From CAYOEV01 sp964403075 (GTDB lineage: Bacteria; Bacteroidota; Bacteroidia; Cytophagales; Cyclobacteriaceae), in assembly GCA_964403075.1 (NCBI GenBank), contig CAYOEV010000020.1, forward strand, positions 1-47,968: a DNA stretch of 47,968 bases, in the 5' to 3' direction. Both the position numbers and the translations under genes were made by a program. This document shows positions 26,661 to 35,875 of the stretch, piece after piece. Numbering within the stretch: the stretch's first letter is position 1; each line of letters opens with the position of its first letter. Under the pieces are notes generated by a model. The model had not been told where the DNA came from and did not search any database. It saw only the letters and a program-made list of their open reading frames with translations.

Positions 26661-27899
26661 ATGAATCTTACTGAAAACATACGTGAAGCTTTCCGCTCTA
26701 TTAAGAATAACAAACTCCGAACACTGTTAACTGCCGGACTTATCGCGATAGGTATCATGTGCCTGGTAGGTATTTTAACTGCCATTGACGGTATTCAGTT
26801 TAGCATTGATTCCAGTTTTTCCAATTTAGGCGCCAATACCTTTGATATTCAAGACTTGGAGACGGATCGTGGCATCACTCAAGGTAAGGAAGCCAAGACC
26901 TATCCTAAATTAAAATATGCTCAACTCAACGAATTCAAACAGAAGTATAACGGACCCGGAACAGTAAGTATTTACACAGTAATTACCTCATCTGCAGAGG
27001 TAAAAAGCAATTTAAAAGTAACCAACCCTAATATTTTGGTAAGAGGGGGAGACGAAAACTATTTAGCGGTGGATGGATACGACGTCTCCACGGGAAGACC
27101 CTTTTCGGCCAGTGAGGTTGAAAATGGTGCTTATGTCGCATTGGTAGGTAACGATGTGGTGAACGAGCTGTACGGAAACAATATAAATGTGGTCAACCAA
27201 AAGATTTCCTTACTGGGAAGTAAGTTCCGTATCATAGGCACCTTGGCTGAACAAGGCGGGGCCGGTGGCACTTCAAACATTGATCGTACAGTGATCATCC
27301 CCATGCAAACTGCCCGTATCGTAGCGCCTGAGCGAAACTTTGGTTACGAAATTGCGGTGGCCATCACAGATCCTGCAACCATGGAGTATGCCATGGGTGC
27401 AGCAGAAGGGTTGATGCGAACCATTAGAGGTGATAGGCCTGGAGCGGAAAGTTCATTTGAAGTAGAAGTCAGCCAGTCGCTTTCGGAAACTTTGGGCGAC
27501 CTGACGGGCTACTTACGAACAGGGGGTTTCATTATTGGCATCGTTACCCTATTTGGTGCATCGATTGGCTTAATGAATATCATGATGGTGTCAGTCACTG
27601 AACGCACCCGGGAAATCGGGGTGAGAAAGGCATTGGGTGCCACGCCTTACAAAATTCGTTTGCAGTTTCTGATCGAAGCATTGGTCATTTGCCAGATTGG
27701 TGGATTAGGCGGTATCATCTTTGGTATTCTAATAGGCAATCTCGTGGCATTGCTGGTGGGTTCCGGTGAATTCATTATTCCCTGGCTATGGATCATTTTC
27801 GGAGTGGTCATCGGAATGATTGTCGGCCTATTATCGGGTGTAATTCCAGCCTATAAGGCCAGTCGAATGGACCCGATTGAGTCACTTAGATTTGAATAA
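26661..27899 (+). CDS. ABC transporter permease, MacB/FtsX type
   Basis: 412 residues: N-terminal helix (about 20-42) after the typical NIREAFRSIKNNKLRTLLT start, a periplasmic MacB core domain (about 45-270), then three C-terminal FtsX helices with RTREIGVRKALGATPYKIRLQF between. Proteins of this kind work with an ATPase (MacB/LolD type) and often a MacA-like adaptor in export or cell-envelope signalling. Neither an ATPase nor an adaptor is next to it, so partners must be elsewhere. The substrate is unknown. Confidence 0.9.
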   Translation: MNLTENIREAFRSIKNNKLRTLLTAGLIAIGIMCLVGILTAIDGIQFSIDSSFSNLGANTFDIQDLETDRGITQGKEAKTYPKLKYAQLNEFKQKYNGPGTVSIYTVITSSAEVKSNLKVTNPNILVRGGDENYLAVDGYDVSTGRPFSASEVENGAYVALVGNDVVNELYGNNINVVNQKISLLGSKFRIIGTLAEQGGAGGTSNIDRTVIIPMQTARIVAPERNFGYEIAVAITDPATMEYAMGAAEGLMRTIRGDRPGAESSFEVEVSQSLSETLGDLTGYLRTGGFIIGIVTLFGASIGLMNIMMVSVTERTREIGVRKALGATPYKIRLQFLIEALVICQIGGLGGIIFGILIGNLVALLVGSGEFIIPWLWIIFGVVIGMIVGLLSGVIPAYKASRMDPIESLRFE

Positions 27900-27900
27900 G

Positions 27901-27923
27901 AGGCCTTCCCAAAAGGAAAGCCT
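27901..27923. terminator. stem-loop between convergent genes, weak terminator
   Basis: AGGCCTTCC (27901-27909) pairs with GGAAAGCCT (27915-27923) with one mismatch, right after the permease stop and shortly after the stop of the minus-strand gene. Only TTT follows on the plus strand, so efficiency is uncertain. Confidence 0.5.
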
Positions 27924-27933
27924 TTGGTGTCCG

Positions 27934-28320
27934 TTAAGCTTTGCGGAAGTAAACCCTTTCTTTTTTGTTGAACCGGTTTCTGTATTTGAGTATAAAACCG
28001 TCTCGCTTAACTTTCACACGGTATTCATAAGGTACTTTTTTTCGCTCTTCTGTAAACGAATCGTAATTCAGGATCAGGTCTTTACCATTTAATATCCAGG
28101 TACCTCCTTTTTTGCCGTAGTTGTTACGGTCATGGTAAAAATTTTTATCTACCCGGAAGGTTAAAGACTCGCCTACTTCAAAGTAGGGCCTTCTACTTTT
28201 TACTTTAACCACTGTCCAGGTGGGTTTTTCTGCCACTAACTTTTCGAACTTACTTTGAGCCTTTAGGTCAAATGTCCAGAAGCTAATGAACATTCCAATA
28301 AGCAATAACTTTAATTTCAT
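27934..28320 (-). CDS. small secreted beta-rich protein, lipocalin-like pattern
   Basis: 128 residues from the ATG at 28320, with signal peptide ending FDLKAQS (cleavage near residue 21). The mature part alternates strands and turns: LTFRVDKNFYHDRNN, GGTWILNGKDLILNYD, then YRVKVKRDGFILKYRN. This resembles the small lipocalin-like domains common in Bacteroidota, but no diagnostic motif proves it. The longer frame from 28389 would put 23 residues before the signal peptide; the chosen start has AAAGGAC about ten bases upstream. Divergent from apt with a 60-base shared promoter region. Confidence 0.75.
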   Translation of the reverse strand: MKLKLLLIGMFISFWTFDLKAQSKFEKLVAEKPTWTVVKVKSRRPYFEVGESLTFRVDKNFYHDRNNYGKKGGTWILNGKDLILNYDSFTEERKKVPYEYRVKVKRDGFILKYRNRFNKKERVYFRKA

Positions 28321-28380
28321 AGTTGTCGTCCTTTTAAAAAAGGGTCCAAATAATGTGCCTAAATTTAAAACAGTTAGAGA

Positions 28381-28923
28381 ATGAGTCATCCACTGGATAT
28401 TAATCTTTTACGGAATTGCATACGAGATGTACGGGATTTCCCTAGGCCAGGTATTGTATTTAAAGATATTACGCCTGTTTTGGCAGACCCGTTACTCTGT
28501 AAATCCTTGCTACATGCTTTGGTTTTGCCATGGATGAATCAAAGCGTGGATGCAGTAGCGGGCATTGAGTCAAGGGGATTTCTTTTCGGACTCTCCATGG
28601 CCCAGGAACTGAACGTGCCTTTTATACCCATTCGAAAAGAAGGCAAACTACCTGCCAAAACCATCAGTGAACGTTACGAACTCGAGTACGGCTTCTCTAC
28701 ACTTGAGATGCACGAAGATGCACTAAATACACCTCAGCACGTGTTAATCCATGACGACTTACTTGCAACGGGAGGCACAGCCTCGGCAGCCAGGTCACTA
28801 ATAGTCCGTGCTGGTGGTGATGTGGCCGGCTTTTCATTCATTATCGAGTTGGACTTTCTGGACGGACGCAAGTCCATCGGACAACCCGGATTACAGGTAT
28901 GCACGTTGCTGAATTACAGCTAA
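28381..28923 (+). CDS. apt: adenine phosphoribosyltransferase
   Basis: 180 residues, standard length for Apt. The start IRDVRDFPRPGIVFKDITPVL is family-diagnostic, AGIESRGFLFG marks the adenine-side region, and the PRPP-binding loop is VLIHDDLLATGGTASAA (about 122-138). It converts adenine plus PRPP to AMP, purine salvage in the cytoplasm. TAAATTTA about 20 bases before the ATG is one base off the phylum -7 consensus. No partner gene on the same strand. Confidence 0.96.
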   Translation: MSHPLDINLLRNCIRDVRDFPRPGIVFKDITPVLADPLLCKSLLHALVLPWMNQSVDAVAGIESRGFLFGLSMAQELNVPFIPIRKEGKLPAKTISERYELEYGFSTLEMHEDALNTPQHVLIHDDLLATGGTASAARSLIVRAGGDVAGFSFIIELDFLDGRKSIGQPGLQVCTLLNYS

Positions 28924-28958
28924 CTTCAATGGGCATGATGTGACGCGCCAGAGTCAAG

Positions 28959-28990
28959 CTTCTTCAATTTCCTCGGAGAAATTGAAAAAG
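28959..28990. terminator. stem-loop after apt, possible terminator
   Basis: TTCAATTTC (28963-28971) and GAAATTGAA (28978-28986) form a perfect 9-bp stem with a 6-base loop; CTT/AAG outside extends it past one mismatch. It is about 40 bases after the apt stop. No T run follows, so it may only stabilise the 3' end. Confidence 0.42.
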
Positions 28991-29220
28991 TGAATAAAGC
29001 ATACGGTGCTACAAAAATCAAAGAGGACAGGGACAGATGCAGAAAAGCGGAGCCTGCGGGGCGGCCACATGGCTGAAATATTTTTTTAGGGAAAAGTGCT
29101 TAAGCAAAAGCCTATACATAAAGCAAAGCCTGGCTTTCAACGATCATCACATCCAAACAAGACGATGGTATTTCTATGATCTGAAACGACTGCAGGTACC
29201 TCGAAGAAAATAAAACACCT

Positions 29221-29574
29221 TCAATCGTAAACGATGGTCACCTCTTTGAGATGCCCAAGTGCATTGAATCGAAATTGAAGCGATTGATTAGGTCCACATG
29301 ACCTCGTAACCGGATAACGGAAATACTTCTCGTTCCGATCCGCTAATTGGTTTACGGGAGCCTTGCCCAACAGAAGTTCAATTTCATTTTGGGTACTGCC
29401 AAGTAAATGGCTTTGGTTTTCGGTTAAATGGCGTGCACCCATCAAACGTACACTATCGCAAGGCTCACTCTTTTTCCATGCTTTTGTATCAAACCCAGGG
29501 ATTACCGGTGTGAAATAACAAGCCGTGACCAAAAAAAGTAATAAAAACAACCATCTATGATTTGGCAGTTGCAT
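29221..29574 (-). CDS. lipoprotein, BamE/SmpA-like pattern
   Basis: 117 residues. The signal peptide ends in lipobox LVTAC, so Cys19 is the lipidated residue. The mature part GSTQNEIELLLGKAP...YFRYPVTRSCGPNQSLQFRFNALGHLKEVTI follows the BamE-type layout (helix, 'LGKP' turn, W/Y strand, 'L.F.F...G.v' strands). Similarity is of pattern, not proof; it need not belong to the Bam complex. Its start overlaps the hydroxylase stop by 20 bases, so it is the second gene of that operon. Confidence 0.72.
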   Translation of the reverse strand: MQLPNHRWLFLLLFLVTACYFTPVIPGFDTKAWKKSEPCDSVRLMGARHLTENQSHLLGSTQNEIELLLGKAPVNQLADRNEKYFRYPVTRSCGPNQSLQFRFNALGHLKEVTIVYD

Positions 29575-30772
29575 ACGTTTTGCTTTTCAATACCCATAAC
29601 CAACCCCCCAGAAAAACAAAAAGTGCAATTCCCGGCCAGTAAGCCATAGGTAATAAGAGAACAATTACCGCTGGACTCACGATGGTGGCACGGATAATTT
29701 CTAAATCTATCCAACGACTCGCATTCTCCAGGATCAGACCTGTAAGCCACACACCCAGTACAATGTGAAAGGCGAAAAGACCTTTCATCCACGCATCAAG
29801 GACTTCCAGACTGAAAAGGAAATAAGCCGTAAAGACCAGCAACATTACAAACTGACTGACGATGTATGGGAAAAGACGTGGCATGGGGGAAGGGTTGAAT
29901 TTTTTATCCTCACTATTAATTACGGGGGCTGGTTGATAGCCGCCTTCTTCATCTGGCTGCCACCCTGGTTTGTATACCAGCATCTTGAGTTTATCAGTCC
30001 ATCCCGGTGTGCGTCGCACTTGCGTGAACATATCATAGACCGGCTGCAGATTGGCCTTAATTGGATTCCATGTACGTACTGGTTTGGTGACACCATAGGT
30101 GGGCCTTTCTTCCTCTTCTTTAAAGGTACCGAACAAGCGATCCCATATTATCAGGACACCCGCATGATTCTTATCAATGTACTTGGGGTTTCTTCCATGA
30201 TGTACACGGTGATGAGAAGGGGTATTTAAGAAATATTCAATCCAGCGAGGTAATTTGTTGATGGCGTCAGTGTGAATCCAGAATTGATAAATCAAATTGA
30301 TGCCTTTCATGGCTACGAAAGAAAGGGTGCTGAAACCCAGGAATGCGAGAGGTAAATAAAAGAGCATGGAAAAAAAACTACCCAATGAGTTTTGTCGCAA
30401 CGCTACTGATAAGTTATAATCTTCACTTTGGTGATGAACTACGTGAGTGAAATTCCAGAGAAAATTGATTTCATGGCTTGCCCTGTGGTACCAATAGTAG
30501 AAGAAATCAATTGCCAAAAACAGGATCACCCCAGTCCACCAATTGATCGGAATATACATGAACGAAAAATGTGTATATACCAGCTCATAAACTCCAACAC
30601 CCAACACCTTAAGAAATGCCCCGCTGACCTGTGAAGTAATTCCGCAACTGATATTGGTGACGGCATCATTTAAACGGTAGGTGTTTTTCTTTTTAATTGC
30701 CTCGTAGATTAGTTCAAGCACTATTAAAAAGAAATAAAGAGGTATCGCCAACACCACCGGGTTCAAATTCAT
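29555..30772 (-). CDS. membrane di-iron hydroxylase, sterol desaturase family, alkylglycerol monooxygenase-like
   Basis: 405 residues from the ATG at 30772. The fatty acid hydroxylase histidine boxes are complete: HRASH (His96, His100), HVVHH (His110, 113, 114) and HHRVHH (187-192), with His167 between. Several membrane helices surround them and three more form a C-terminal block (about 300-400), a layout like animal AGMO/TMEM195, which cleaves ether lipids using tetrahydrobiopterin. Bacterial relatives may hydroxylate sterols, carotenoids or lipids; the substrate is open. The longer frame starts with TTG at 30781 and overlaps TATTTTTG (30779-30786, minus strand), a -7-like motif that would give a nearly leaderless mRNA. 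Operon with the lipoprotein. Confidence 0.87.
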   Translation of the reverse strand: MNLNPVVLAIPLYFFLIVLELIYEAIKKKNTYRLNDAVTNISCGITSQVSGAFLKVLGVGVYELVYTHFSFMYIPINWWTGVILFLAIDFFYYWYHRASHEINFLWNFTHVVHHQSEDYNLSVALRQNSLGSFFSMLFYLPLAFLGFSTLSFVAMKGINLIYQFWIHTDAINKLPRWIEYFLNTPSHHRVHHGRNPKYIDKNHAGVLIIWDRLFGTFKEEEERPTYGVTKPVRTWNPIKANLQPVYDMFTQVRRTPGWTDKLKMLVYKPGWQPDEEGGYQPAPVINSEDKKFNPSPMPRLFPYIVSQFVMLLVFTAYFLFSLEVLDAWMKGLFAFHIVLGVWLTGLILENASRWIDLEIIRATIVSPAVIVLLLPMAYWPGIALFVFLGGWLWVLKSKTYATAKS

Positions 30773-30807
30773 AAGGATCAAAAATAAGCATTACTTAATT
30801 TGCAGAC

Positions 30808-31227
30808 ATGTTAAAAGTTTTCAAAGTACTCCGTATTTTCTCAGTGATCATTTTTCTCATCGTATTGACCTTGTCTTACGCCTACATCCCATTGACGATC
30901 GACAGTGGTTGGGAAGCCATCGATCGTGTGGGTAGGGGTCAGTTTTTCTATGGGTTTCTTGGTCTTTTCGTAGCAATGGGCGCCATGTTCTATTTCCTGA
31001 TTTTCTATGTGGAAAATCGGGAAAAACATGACAATGTACGGGCAATGATACACGTGCTCCCATTTATATTTAACCTGTCGCTGACGTTAATAGTGGGATC
31101 TATTGGCTTGAGAAACAACACCCAGGGCGTGGATGCGGCCTTATTCAACTACTTGAATTACCTGGCAGCTGCCCTTCCGATTTTGTGGTTTTTTGCACTA
31201 ATATTCAGTTTAGTTAAAGCTAAATAA
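30808..31227 (+). CDS. four-helix membrane protein of unknown function
   Basis: 139 residues with hydrophobic segments at about 8-27, 44-65, 80-100 and 114-136, and short polar loops. No family is recognised with confidence. Divergent from the hydroxylase gene; 36 bases separate the start codons, so promoters must overlap. A TTAATTTG sequence 20 bases upstream is one base off the -7 consensus. Confidence 0.72.
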   Translation: MLKVFKVLRIFSVIIFLIVLTLSYAYIPLTIDSGWEAIDRVGRGQFFYGFLGLFVAMGAMFYFLIFYVENREKHDNVRAMIHVLPFIFNLSLTLIVGSIGLRNNTQGVDAALFNYLNYLAAALPILWFFALIFSLVKAK

Positions 31228-31372
31228 ACCCTTATATATCAATACTTTATAATAATCTATTGTAATCATCGCTTTGCATTAAGACTTAACGCTAAGTTCA
31301 TCTAGCAGGGTGATTTTGTATAATTTCAAGTTTTGATACTAATTGGTTCCAGTTATTTATTCTCATTACTGA

Positions 31373-33283
31373 ATGGCTTTAACAGAGGTTACCTATAACG
31401 AAGACAGTATTAAATCCTTGGATTGGAAAGAGCATATTCGATTACGTCCAGGTATGTACATAGGTAAGTTGGGAGACGGGTCGGCACCTGACGATGGTAT
31501 CTATGTGTTGGTGAAAGAAATCATAGATAATGCCATTGATGAACACATGATGGGGCATGGCAAACGGATAGATATAAAGGTGACTGACCACCGGGTAGAA
31601 ATCCGCGATTATGGACGTGGGATTCCGTTAGGTAAGGTGGTAGACTGTGTATCTAAAATCAACACTGGTGGCAAATATGATTCTGGGGCCTTCCAAAAAT
31701 CTGTCGGCCTAAATGGGGTAGGTACCAAAGCAGTCAATGCGCTGAGTAATTATTTTAAGGTTCAAAGTTTCCGGGATAACAAGTCTAAATTGGCTGAATT
31801 TGAGCGAGGAGAAATTAAAACTGATGCCAGCGTGATTTCATCTACAGACCGAAATGGTACCCTCATTGTTTTTGAACCCGACAATGACATATTTAGGAAT
31901 TTTCATTTCATTCCGGAATATCTGGATAATCTCATTTGGAATTATGCTTATTTGAATGCGGGTCTAACTGTAACCCTCAACGGCAGAAAGTTTCACTCCG
32001 AGAATGGCTTGCACGATTTGCTGTCATCGAAAACAGACGAGGAAACCATGCGATACCCGATCATTCATTTGCGGGGAGATGACATTGAACTGGCCATCAC
32101 ACACAACAATCAGTACGGTGAAGAATATTACTCTTTTGTGAATGGTCAATACACCACACAGGGCGGCACGCATTTAGCTGCCTTTCGAGAGGCATTCGTT
32201 CGATCGGTAAGGGAATTCTACAAAAAAGATTTCGACGCATCGGACATACGGAGTGCCGTCGTTGCCTCCATCGCCATTCGTGTACAGGAGCCGGTATTTG
32301 AAAGCCAAACCAAAACCAAATTGGGATCGCAGTATGTGGTGCCAGACGGCCCAACCATACGAACCTTCATCAACGATTTTGTACGTAACGAACTGGATAA
32401 CTATCTGCATAGACATTCCGGGACAGCAGACGCCCTCTTAAAGCGTATTCAACAATCTGAGCGAGAACGAAAAGAAATTGCGGGCATCAAGAAACTGGCC
32501 AATGAGCGGGCCAAGAAGGCAAATCTCCACAATAAGAAGTTGAGGGACTGTAGGATCCACTTCACAGACAAGCGTGCCAAAGACGAGCAAAAAGAAGAAA
32601 CCATGATCTTTATTACGGAAGGAGATTCAGCCAGTGGATCGATCACCAAATCTCGCGATGTTCAGACGCAGGCAGTTTTTTCTTTGCGTGGCAAGCCCTT
32701 CAATTGTTATGGCTATACCAAGAAAGTGGTTTACGAAAATGAGGAATTTAATCTTTTGCAGCACGCTTTGAATATTGAAGACGGGTTGGAGGGACTCCGC
32801 TATAGAAAGATTGTCATTGCTACGGATGCAGATGTGGATGGGATGCACATTCGTTTGTTGCTGCTCACCTATTTTCTTCAGTTTTTTCCAGAATTGGTAC
32901 GTAATAACCATATTTTTATTCTGGACACACCTCTATTCAGGGTGAGGAATAAGAAGGAAACCATTTACTGCTACTCAGAAGAAGAAAAACGCCAGGCAGT
33001 TCAACGGTTGGGGACCAAACCAGAAATAACCCGGTTTAAGGGATTAGGCGAAATCTCCCCTGACGAATTTGCCGGATTTATCGGCGAGAATATCCGATTA
33101 GATCCGGTAATCCTACAGAAGGATACTAAGGTGTCCGATTTGCTAAAGTTTTACATGGGTAAAAACACACCCGATCGCCAACAATTCATCATCGACAAGC
33201 TGAAAGTGGAAAAGGACTTACCGGAAGAATTTATACCAGAAGAACTCTTAACCGCTGATACCAAAACCACAGTCGCATCATAA
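31373..33283 (+). CDS. parE: DNA topoisomerase IV subunit B
   Basis: 636 residues, GyrB/ParE family. GHKL ATPase features: EIIDNAID (Asn53 for Mg-ATP), DYGRGIP, and GLNGVGTKAVNALS. Toprim domain: EGDSASG (Glu416) and DADVDG (484-489), with SLRGKPFN between; C-terminal KGLGEISPDEF typical. It lacks the long GyrB insertion and is followed at once by the A subunit gene, which is the usual Bacteroidota topoisomerase IV arrangement rather than gyrase. It decatenates sister chromosomes. First gene of a four-gene run (parE-parC-trmH-sanA). Confidence 0.93.
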   Translation: MALTEVTYNEDSIKSLDWKEHIRLRPGMYIGKLGDGSAPDDGIYVLVKEIIDNAIDEHMMGHGKRIDIKVTDHRVEIRDYGRGIPLGKVVDCVSKINTGGKYDSGAFQKSVGLNGVGTKAVNALSNYFKVQSFRDNKSKLAEFERGEIKTDASVISSTDRNGTLIVFEPDNDIFRNFHFIPEYLDNLIWNYAYLNAGLTVTLNGRKFHSENGLHDLLSSKTDEETMRYPIIHLRGDDIELAITHNNQYGEEYYSFVNGQYTTQGGTHLAAFREAFVRSVREFYKKDFDASDIRSAVVASIAIRVQEPVFESQTKTKLGSQYVVPDGPTIRTFINDFVRNELDNYLHRHSGTADALLKRIQQSERERKEIAGIKKLANERAKKANLHNKKLRDCRIHFTDKRAKDEQKEETMIFITEGDSASGSITKSRDVQTQAVFSLRGKPFNCYGYTKKVVYENEEFNLLQHALNIEDGLEGLRYRKIVIATDADVDGMHIRLLLLTYFLQFFPELVRNNHIFILDTPLFRVRNKKETIYCYSEEEKRQAVQRLGTKPEITRFKGLGEISPDEFAGFIGENIRLDPVILQKDTKVSDLLKFYMGKNTPDRQQFIIDKLKVEKDLPEEFIPEELLTADTKTTVAS

Positions 33284-33286
33284 TAA

Positions 33287-35875
33287 ATGGGAGAGGAACA
33301 CAAGGAAGAAGACGAACTACAGGAGGCGGTACCTATTTCGGGTATGTATGAGGATTGGTTTCTGGACTATGCCTCATACGTAATCTTGGAACGCGCCGTT
33401 CCAGCCGTGAGCGACGGACTTAAGCCCGTACAGCGTAGAATATTACACGCCTTGCAATCAATGGATGATGGTCGCTTTCACAAAGTGGCCAATGTGATTG
33501 GTAGCACCATGCAATACCACCCTCATGGCGATGCTTCCATTGGTGACGCCATGGTGAACCTTGGGCAAAAGGATCTGCTGATTGAAACACAGGGGAATTG
33601 GGGCGATGTGCGCACCGGAGATTCAGCGGCCGCAGCCAGATACATTGAGGCCCGGCTATCTAAGTTTGCGCTGGAAGTAGTTTTTAACAGCCAGACCACC
33701 GAATGGCAGCTTTCCTACGACGGCAGAAAAAAGGAACCGGTTACTTTTCCCGTAAAGTTTCCACTATTGCTGGCCCAGGGAGTCGAAGGCATTGCGGTTG
33801 GTTTATCAACGAAAGTCTTACCACATAATTTCTGTGAACTCCTTCAGGCATGCATAAGTATACTAAAAGGCAAGAAACCGAAGTTATATCCGGACTTTCA
33901 AACGGGTGGGAAAGTTGACGTCACAGATTATAATGATGGCAGGAGAGGGGGGCGTATTCGCGTAAGAGCAACAATAGAAGAAGTTGATAGCAAAACCCTA
34001 GCCATCAAAGACATTCCTTTCGGAACCACCACCACCTCGGTCATTGATTCCATCATAAAAGCAAATGAAAAAGGAAAGATTAAGATTAAACAGGTCGTGG
34101 ATAACACCGCACGTGATGTAGAAATACAAATTCAATTGGCCCCCGGAACCTCTCCGGACATCACAATGGATGCACTTTACGCCTTCACAGATTGTGAGGT
34201 GTCAGTATCACCAAATGCCTGCGTCATCATGGATGACAAGCCGCACTTCCTTAGCGTAAGTGACATCCTGAGTCAATCGGTAGAACAAACGGTGTATCTG
34301 CTGAAGCGAGAACTTGAAATCAGACGGAATGAATTAAAAGAAAAACTGCTGTTCAGTTCACTCGAAAAAATCTTTATCGAAAATCGCATTTACCGGGACA
34401 TAGAAGAATGTGAAACCTGGGAGGCAGTGATCCTAACCATTGACAAGGGTCTGGAAAGCTTTAAACAGGAATTTTACCGCGGCATTACTGAAGAGGACAT
34501 CACTCGACTCACCGAGATTAAAATTAAGCGCATTTCCAAATTTGACAGTTTTAAAGCGGATGAAGCCATGCGTCGCATGGATGAAGAGCTAAATGATACC
34601 GAGCACCACTTACAGCATTTGACTGATTACGCCATTGACTATTATCAGCAATTACTTAACAAATACGGCAAAAGCAGGGAAAGAAAAACTGAAATTACTT
34701 CTTTTGAATCTATTCAGGCCCATGCAGTGGCAGCCAACAACGCGAGGCTTTATGTGAACCGTAAAGACGGCTTCATAGGATATGGCCTGAAAAAAGATGA
34801 GTTCTTGGTCGATTGCTCCGACATAGACGACATCATCGTTTTTCGAAGGGACGGAAAGTGTTTAGTTACCAAAATTCAGGATAAGGTCTTCGTTGGGAAA
34901 GACATCCTCCATGCAAGTGTATTCAATAAGGGCGACGAACGAATGGTTTACAACATGGTGTATATGGATGGTAAATCCGGCAGATCAATGGGTAAACGTT
35001 TTCAGGTCTTATCCGTCACCAGAGATCGCGAATATGACCTTACCAAAGAAGCAAAAGGATCGAAAGTGCTTTACTTCTCAGCAAATCCAAACGGGGAAGC
35101 AGAGCAAATCACTGTTTACCTTACTTCAGCCAGTAAGGCTCGAAAAAAGGTGTTTGATTTTGATTTTGCCGACATGGAGATCAAGGGTAGAGGGGCAGGA
35201 GGTAACATTCTTACCCGATATGCTGTTCGTAAAATTGACTACAAATCAGCAGGGCGTTCCACTCTGGGTGGTGTAAACATCTGGTACGACGCTACAGTGG
35301 GTCGCCTGAACAGGGAGGAAAGAGGAGATTTTGTGGGTACTTTTAATACGGGTGATCAGGTAGCAGTTTTCCATAGAGACGGAACGTATGTAATTACCTC
35401 CTTTGAACTAACCAATCATTACGATTTTGAGCTGGTGATAGGTCTGTACAAGTGGTTTCCCGGCCGGCCATTCAATGCCATTCATTATGACGGTGAGACA
35501 AAAACTTTTTTAGTCAAGCGTTTTCTGATAGAAACTACCTCCCTTAACAAACGATTCAGAATTACGTCTGAAGCCAGAAACTCGAGGTTGATATTTATTT
35601 CACATGGCCTGCAAACGCAGGTGAGGATGATTTTCAGGGAGGGAAAGAAGCATCTTAATGAAACATTGGATTTACAGGAAATTGTGGACGTTAAAGGTTG
35701 GAAAGCCATGGGTAATAAATCACCCATTCAATCCATTGTGAAAGTTGAAGCACTCGAATCCCCCAATATGTCCATCAAAGAAGACCAAGCAGATGAATGG
35801 ACGGGGAGTGAAAAGCAGGAGGTAGAGGACGAGGATCAACTGGGTTTATTTGGTAATGCCAATCAAGAGGAATGA
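33287..35875 (+). CDS. parC: DNA topoisomerase IV subunit A
   Basis: 862 residues, GyrA/ParC family. Breakage-reunion domain with DGLKPVQRRILHAL, YHPHGDASIGDAMV and the catalytic tyrosine Tyr119 in AAAARYIEARLS. The C-terminal part (about 480-860) forms a pinwheel of repeats; I see no clear GyrA-box (QRRGGKG), which agrees with topoisomerase IV rather than gyrase. The last 45 residues are acidic. It starts 3 bases after parE and overlaps trmH by 4 bases. Confidence 0.93.
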   Translation: MGEEHKEEDELQEAVPISGMYEDWFLDYASYVILERAVPAVSDGLKPVQRRILHALQSMDDGRFHKVANVIGSTMQYHPHGDASIGDAMVNLGQKDLLIETQGNWGDVRTGDSAAAARYIEARLSKFALEVVFNSQTTEWQLSYDGRKKEPVTFPVKFPLLLAQGVEGIAVGLSTKVLPHNFCELLQACISILKGKKPKLYPDFQTGGKVDVTDYNDGRRGGRIRVRATIEEVDSKTLAIKDIPFGTTTTSVIDSIIKANEKGKIKIKQVVDNTARDVEIQIQLAPGTSPDITMDALYAFTDCEVSVSPNACVIMDDKPHFLSVSDILSQSVEQTVYLLKRELEIRRNELKEKLLFSSLEKIFIENRIYRDIEECETWEAVILTIDKGLESFKQEFYRGITEEDITRLTEIKIKRISKFDSFKADEAMRRMDEELNDTEHHLQHLTDYAIDYYQQLLNKYGKSRERKTEITSFESIQAHAVAANNARLYVNRKDGFIGYGLKKDEFLVDCSDIDDIIVFRRDGKCLVTKIQDKVFVGKDILHASVFNKGDERMVYNMVYMDGKSGRSMGKRFQVLSVTRDREYDLTKEAKGSKVLYFSANPNGEAEQITVYLTSASKARKKVFDFDFADMEIKGRGAGGNILTRYAVRKIDYKSAGRSTLGGVNIWYDATVGRLNREERGDFVGTFNTGDQVAVFHRDGTYVITSFELTNHYDFELVIGLYKWFPGRPFNAIHYDGETKTFLVKRFLIETTSLNKRFRITSEARNSRLIFISHGLQTQVRMIFREGKKHLNETLDLQEIVDVKGWKAMGNKSPIQSIVKVEALESPNMSIKEDQADEWTGSEKQEVEDEDQLGLFGNANQEE

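Noticed and set aside
29765..30229. 154-codon plus-strand frame
   Set aside because: Antisense to the hydroxylase with its histidine boxes; shadow frame.
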